NCBI GenBank assembly: GCA_040901795.1
Contig: JBBDYH010000008.1
Coordinates: forward strand, 1-9,258
Length of the DNA: 9,258 nt
Direction: 5' to 3'
From: JBBDYH01 sp040901795
Lineage (GTDB): Bacteria; Planctomycetota; Planctomycetia; Pirellulales; JALHPA01
In this document: piece by piece, positions 6,197-9,258 of the stretch
How the letters are laid out: the number at the start of each line of letters is the position of its first letter
Position numbering within the stretch: the first letter of the stretch is position 1
Notes under the pieces: model-generated
What the model saw: the letters and a program-made list of their open reading frames with translations, nothing else
Told to the model about the DNA's origin: nothing
Databases searched by the model: none
Made by a program: the position numbers and the translations under genes

Positions 6197-7273
6197 ATGC
6201 CCATCTTCGATCAGGGCTATCAGCATTGGTCGGGCAGTTTGTCCGGGCATGCCTGGCGGTGGTTTGCAATCACCCGTCATGGCATGCGCGTCGGTGTGCG
6301 GGCGGGCAAGGCCGGCCGCTCACTGCGGATATTCCTCCTGATTTCTTGGTTGCCGGCGCTCGGACTGGCGGGCGTGCTCTGCCTGTGGGGATTGTTGGAA
6401 AGAAACTCCGAATGGGCCAAGTTTTTGGGTCCGATGTTGGAGTTTCTCGGCCCGGCGGTCGTGGCCGACCCGACGCATTATCGCGTCGACGTCTGGACGC
6501 TGTGCTACCACTATTTCCTGAGGACAGAGCTAACCCTTTCGATGATCCTGGTGCTATTGGTTGGACCCAACCTGATCAGCCAGGACCTGCGCTACAACGC
6601 CTTGCCGCTCTACTTCTCCCGACCGCTGCGGCGAATCGATTATTTCGCCGGCAAGCTGGGCGTGATCGTGGGGTTCCTCGGCATGGTGATCATCGTGCCG
6701 TCGCTGATTGCGTATGCGCTGGGACTCTTGTTCAGCCTCGATATCACGATCCTCCGCGACACGCTCCATTTGCTGATCGCGAGTGTGATGTATGGATTGG
6801 TGATCGCCGTTTCCGCCGGGCTGTTGATGTTGGCGCTTTCCACAATGTCGCGCAATTCGCGTTACATCTCGCTTTTGTGGTTGGCCGTTTGGGTAGGCAG
6901 CGGGATGGTGTCTCATGTGCTGGAACAGACGAACGTTCAGCAACAGCAGATGCGGCAGGCCTGGCGCGCCAGTCAAGGGATGCCTGCAGAGGAGTTTTTT
7001 TCCGAGCAGCTCGAAGCAGCCAAGTCCAATTGGCGGCCCCTGGTTTCCTACACGGCCAACCTGTCGCGCATTGGACAAGAACTGCTGGGCACCGATGCAG
7101 TCTGGCTTCGACTGAGCGAACTACAAACTGGTCCCCAAAGAGGCCTGTTCTTGCTTCAACTCATGGGTCCGCAATATCCCTGGTACTGGTCGGCGGCCGT
7201 GGTGACCGGATTATTGGTATTCTCCGCATGCATCCTGAACTTCCGCATCAAATCGCTGGACCGGCTGAAGTGA
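6197..7273 (+). CDS. ABC-2 type transporter permease 1
   Basis: This 358-residue inner-membrane permease is the likely partner of ATPase 1. Hydrophobic segments lie near 45-67, 110-127, 153-180, 190-214, 222-240 and 328-347, six in all. The segment QDLRYNALPLYFSRPLRRIDYFAGK (about 129-153) is the cytoplasmic coupling region typical of ABC-2/NosY-like permeases, where a stretch like 'ALPLYFSRP' follows the second helix. Residues 241-327 form a long hydrophilic, Gln-rich loop between the last two helices. By helix count it may face outside, which makes it a candidate for substrate or partner contact. The start is supported by GGAG at 6185-6188, 8 nt upstream and inside the end of ATPase 1. The stop overlaps the next start as GTGA. 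The N-terminus (MPIFDQGYQHW) seems characteristic of planctomycete homologues; that is from memory. Confidence 0.9.
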   Translation: MPIFDQGYQHWSGSLSGHAWRWFAITRHGMRVGVRAGKAGRSLRIFLLISWLPALGLAGVLCLWGLLERNSEWAKFLGPMLEFLGPAVVADPTHYRVDVWTLCYHYFLRTELTLSMILVLLVGPNLISQDLRYNALPLYFSRPLRRIDYFAGKLGVIVGFLGMVIIVPSLIAYALGLLFSLDITILRDTLHLLIASVMYGLVIAVSAGLLMLALSTMSRNSRYISLLWLAVWVGSGMVSHVLEQTNVQQQQMRQAWRASQGMPAEEFFSEQLEAAKSNWRPLVSYTANLSRIGQELLGTDAVWLRLSELQTGPQRGLFLLQLMGPQYPWYWSAAVVTGLLVFSACILNFRIKSLDRLK

Positions 7274-8196
7274 TTCCGGTCGTTGTCTTCCACGAAGTCT
7301 CGAAGTGGTACGGCAACGTTATCGGCATCAACAAGCTGACGCTCGAAATCCGTTCCGGCGTGACGGGTCTTTTGGGCCCCAATGGCGCCGGCAAGTCCAC
7401 GCTCTTGCAACTAGCCACCGGTCAGCTTCGCCCGAGCCAGGGCAGCGTCCGCGTCTTGGGTCGCCGCGTCTGGAACAATCCGGCGCTGAACCGCTTCATT
7501 GGCCTGTGTCCGGAACAAGACGCCTTTTACGAGTGGATGACCGGTTGGGACTTTGTGCACACCTGTGCGCGCTTGAGCGGCATGGGCCGTACCGAAGCGC
7601 GCGAGGCCGCTCAGGCCACGATCGATGCGGTCGGCATGACGAAGAACCAAGGCCGCGCCATCCGCGGCTATTCGAAAGGGATGCGCCAGCGGATCAAGCT
7701 GGCCCAAGCCTTTGTTCATAACCCAGAGGTGCTGTTTCTCGACGAGCCCCTGACCGGCACCGATCCCGTAGCCCGCCGCGATCTGATGAACATCATCCAG
7801 CGGCTGGGCGGCGAAGGCAAAAGCGTGCTCGTTTCCAGCCACGTGCTGCACGAGGTGCAATCGCTGACTCCGAACATCGTGCTGTTGAACCACGGCCGAT
7901 TGGTGGCCGAAGGTCACGTGCGGCAGATCCGCGATCTGATCGACAAGCATCCGCACCATATCGTGCTGGTCTGCGACGAGTACCGTAAGTTGGCCGGCCG
8001 CGTGCTCGCCTGGGACGACGTCGAAGGCGTCAAGGTGCTGGCGAGCGAAAGCGGCCTGATCGTGGAAACACGGTCGCCCGATGCGTTTTATAGCCGCTTG
8101 CCGGCGTTGTCGCTCGAAGACGGCCTGGCGATCAAGGCGGTGTACTCTGACGATGACAATCTGGAAGCCGTTTTCAAATACCTGGTGAACAAATGA
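7270..8196 (+). CDS. ABC-2 type transporter ATP-binding protein 2
   Basis: The protein has 308 residues and begins at GTG 7270, overlapping the permease 1 stop by 4 nt (GTGA), which suggests translational coupling. The frame stays open far upstream, but the ATPase fold begins right here (VVFHEVSKWYG), so this start is preferred. Motifs are Walker A GPNGAGKST (36-44, K42), Q-loop region CPEQD (E82/Q83), signature YSKGMRQR (134-141), Walker B VLFLDEP (154-160, D158, E159) and switch His191 in VSSHVLHEV. The segment after Walker B reads LTGTDP instead of the common TSGLDP or TNGLDP. Residues 225-308 form a C-terminal accessory domain ending in NLEAVFKYLV. All catalytic residues are intact. It is paralogous to but clearly different from ATPase 1, and probably pairs with permease 2 or forms a heterodimer with ATPase 1. 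Confidence 0.92.
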   Translation: MIPVVVFHEVSKWYGNVIGINKLTLEIRSGVTGLLGPNGAGKSTLLQLATGQLRPSQGSVRVLGRRVWNNPALNRFIGLCPEQDAFYEWMTGWDFVHTCARLSGMGRTEAREAAQATIDAVGMTKNQGRAIRGYSKGMRQRIKLAQAFVHNPEVLFLDEPLTGTDPVARRDLMNIIQRLGGEGKSVLVSSHVLHEVQSLTPNIVLLNHGRLVAEGHVRQIRDLIDKHPHHIVLVCDEYRKLAGRVLAWDDVEGVKVLASESGLIVETRSPDAFYSRLPALSLEDGLAIKAVYSDDDNLEAVFKYLVNK

Positions 8197-9119
8197 CGTC
8201 GGACTCCTCGCTGGCCCCAGTCCATGAATCGCGCGGCGCCGCCGTCACGCAGCAGCGGGTCTCCGGCGGTTCGCGCGTCGCTGCGTACTGGACGCTGTAT
8301 GTCTTGACTTTGCGTCAGCACCTGTACGGCAAGCGCTGGTTGGTCATGGCATTACTGTTTCTGGCGCCTGTCGGCCTGGCGATTCTCGTCCGCACCACGG
8401 CCTCGGAAGTGCCGGGTGTCGTTCTGGAGTTTATGTTGGCGATGATGTTCATTCCGCAAGCGCTCTTGCCGATCGTAGCGCTGCTCTACGCCTCCGGGAT
8501 TGTGCAGGACGAACAAGAAGAGCAGACGATCACTTACTTGCTCATTCGGCCCATTCCCAAATGGGCGCTTTACACGGTTAAGCTGCTGGCCACGGTCACC
8601 ACCGCCGTCCTCCTTACCGTGTTGTTCACCGCGCTAACGTACGCAGCCATCTATACTGGCGCCCACACCGGCGGCGAGAACATCGCGCTGCGTTGCCTCA
8701 AGACGGCATCGATTCACTCGCTCGCGGTGGTTTCCTATTGCTGTCTGTTCGGCCTGATTAGTCTCTTGACGAGAAAAATTCTCGTCATTGGTGTGGTTTA
8801 CACGGTGATCGTGGAGGGCTTGCTGGCCAATCTGCCCTTTGGCATTCGCCTGATCACCGTCATCTATTACGCTCGTTTGATCACGTATCGCTCGCTGGAA
8901 TTTGTCATCGACCGGCCAGACCGGCCACAAGGAGGCAGGGAAGACATGGCCGCGTCGGCATGGCAGTTCGATCTCAGCCGTGATCCGAACCTGCTTGAGC
9001 ACCCGGAGGTGAGTACCTGTCTGACCGTCCTCCTGGTCGGCAGTTTGGTCTGCACGGTCCTCGCCGCCTGGCTCTGCGCTCAGCGGGAGTTTCACGTCAA
9101 GACGCCGGAAAAAGACTAG
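8193..9119 (+). CDS. ABC-2 type transporter permease 2 (NosY-like)
   Basis: This 308-residue inner-membrane permease overlaps ATPase 2 by 4 nt (ATGA), with GGTGA at 8184-8188 as a weak ribosome site. A hydrophilic N-terminal tail of about 30 residues precedes six hydrophobic segments near 50-66, 77-104, 128-153, 175-192, 195-213 and 273-295. The conserved ABC-2 coupling segment is IVQDEQEEQTITYLLIRPIP (103-122), matching the 'E..EgTl..LL.rPi.r' pattern of NosY-like permeases. Residues 235-270 form a hydrophilic loop rich in Arg, Asp and Pro. It shows no obvious sequence similarity to permease 1 beyond topology, which supports a heteromeric transporter. It is the last gene of the cluster. The substrate is unknown. 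Confidence 0.9.
   Translation: MTSDSSLAPVHESRGAAVTQQRVSGGSRVAAYWTLYVLTLRQHLYGKRWLVMALLFLAPVGLAILVRTTASEVPGVVLEFMLAMMFIPQALLPIVALLYASGIVQDEQEEQTITYLLIRPIPKWALYTVKLLATVTTAVLLTVLFTALTYAAIYTGAHTGGENIALRCLKTASIHSLAVVSYCCLFGLISLLTRKILVIGVVYTVIVEGLLANLPFGIRLITVIYYARLITYRSLEFVIDRPDRPQGGREDMAASAWQFDLSRDPNLLEHPEVSTCLTVLLVGSLVCTVLAAWLCAQREFHVKTPEKD
8767..8787. other. Perfect 9-bp inverted repeat inside permease 2
   Basis: TGACGAGAA at 8767-8775 and its exact complement TTCTCGTCA at 8779-8787 flank the loop AAA. It lies in the codons for LLTRKILVIG between two membrane segments. It may be chance, or a local mRNA hairpin. Confidence 0.4.
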
Positions 9120-9154
9120 GAAGCGGCGCCGCCAAAGCCGGCGACTCTCCGCGC

Positions 9155-9179
9155 AAAAAGAAATCCAAATAGCTTATTT
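9155..9179 (-). terminator. Possible weak terminator of the tRNA-Ser transcript
   Basis: On the minus strand, 27 nt after the tRNA 3' end, AAATA and TATTT form a 5-bp stem with a 3-nt loop, followed after GG by a T-rich run (ATTTCTTTTT). The all-A/T stem is weak, so this is only a candidate. On the plus strand, after the last ABC gene, a 5-bp CGCCG/CGGCG stem at 9127-9143 lacks a T-run and is not convincing. Confidence 0.22.
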
Positions 9180-9206
9180 ACGTATGGCGACTTGGTTCGC
9201 ACCCAG

Positions 9207-9258
9207 CGGAGGGCATGGGATTCGAACCCACAACCCCTTGCGGGGCATCTGATTTCGA
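9207..9258 (-). tRNA. tRNA-Ser, anticodon CGA (partial, cut by window edge)
   Basis: The minus strand shows the 3' two thirds of a class II tRNA. Present are anticodon loop bases TCGAAA with anticodon CGA at 9255-9257, the 3' anticodon stem TCAGA, and a long variable arm with CCCC-GCAA-GGGG stem-loop. The T arm is GTGGG/CCCAT with loop TTCGAAT. The acceptor strand GCCCTCC is followed by discriminator G, as in tRNA-Ser. The long variable arm and G73 exclude Leu (A73). The 5' acceptor, D arm and 5' anticodon stem lie beyond the window. CCA is not encoded. Confidence 0.9.

Noticed and set aside
5166..6269. A 367-codon open frame on the minus strand over ATPase 1
   Set aside because: It is the shadow of an ABC ATPase with all catalytic motifs on the plus strand; its own translation is low-quality Arg/His/Asp-rich sequence.
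6226..7269. Possible N-terminal extension of ATPase 2 by 348 residues
   Set aside because: The frame is open upstream, but the translated residues are Arg/Ala/Gly-rich and overlap the real permease 1. The ATPase fold starts at GTG 7270, where the GTGA overlap gives a natural coupled start.
1..9258. A genomic island bounded by the two tRNA genes
   Set aside because: tRNA genes are common integration sites, but there is no integrase, no repeated tRNA 3' end and no mobile-element gene. The content looks like ordinary planctomycete chromosomal genes.

Overview
The window looks like chromosomal DNA of a planctomycete, probably Pirellulales-like. The clues are a DUF1559 protein with a prepilin-type N-terminus, a Tat-exported sugar-isomerase-like TIM-barrel protein, an ABC-2 transporter cluster with two ATPases and two permeases, high GC coding sequence, and an intergenic spacer built of 7-bp repeats. 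No plasmid, phage, IS or CRISPR hallmark is visible. The order-level placement is inference.

Layout, left to right. A tRNA-Pro(GGG) lies on the minus strand at 8-82. Next come two minus-strand genes read towards it: a CPBP-family intramembrane protease (564-1412) and, 54 bp downstream, a 101-residue membrane-anchored protein of unknown function (204-509). A 127-bp divergent intergenic region separates these from plus-strand genes: a Tat-signal TIM-barrel protein (1540-2499), then a 211-bp spacer filled largely with heptamer arrays, then an 831-residue DUF1559 protein (2711-5206). After a 76-bp gap holding a perfect 9-bp hairpin comes a tightly packed ABC cluster: ATPase 1 (5283-6191), permease 1 (6197-7273), ATPase 2 (7270-8196) and permease 2 (8193-9119). 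A partial tRNA-Ser(CGA) on the minus strand runs off the right edge (9207-9258).

How the genes fit together. The four ABC genes are coupled by a 5-nt gap and two 4-nt overlaps (GTGA, ATGA), so they are almost certainly one transcript encoding two ATPase/permease pairs that may form one heteromeric ABC-2 complex. The substrate cannot be read from the sequence. The DUF1559 protein lies upstream on the same strand; whether it shares the transcript is open because of the intervening hairpin. The protease and the small protein are likely co-transcribed in the opposite direction.

The least ordinary items are the heptamer spacer, the DUF1559 protein whose two diagnostic segments are separated by about 600 residues of other sequence, and the TIM-barrel protein lacking one canonical metal-ligand glutamate. 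I see no clearly new multi-gene system.
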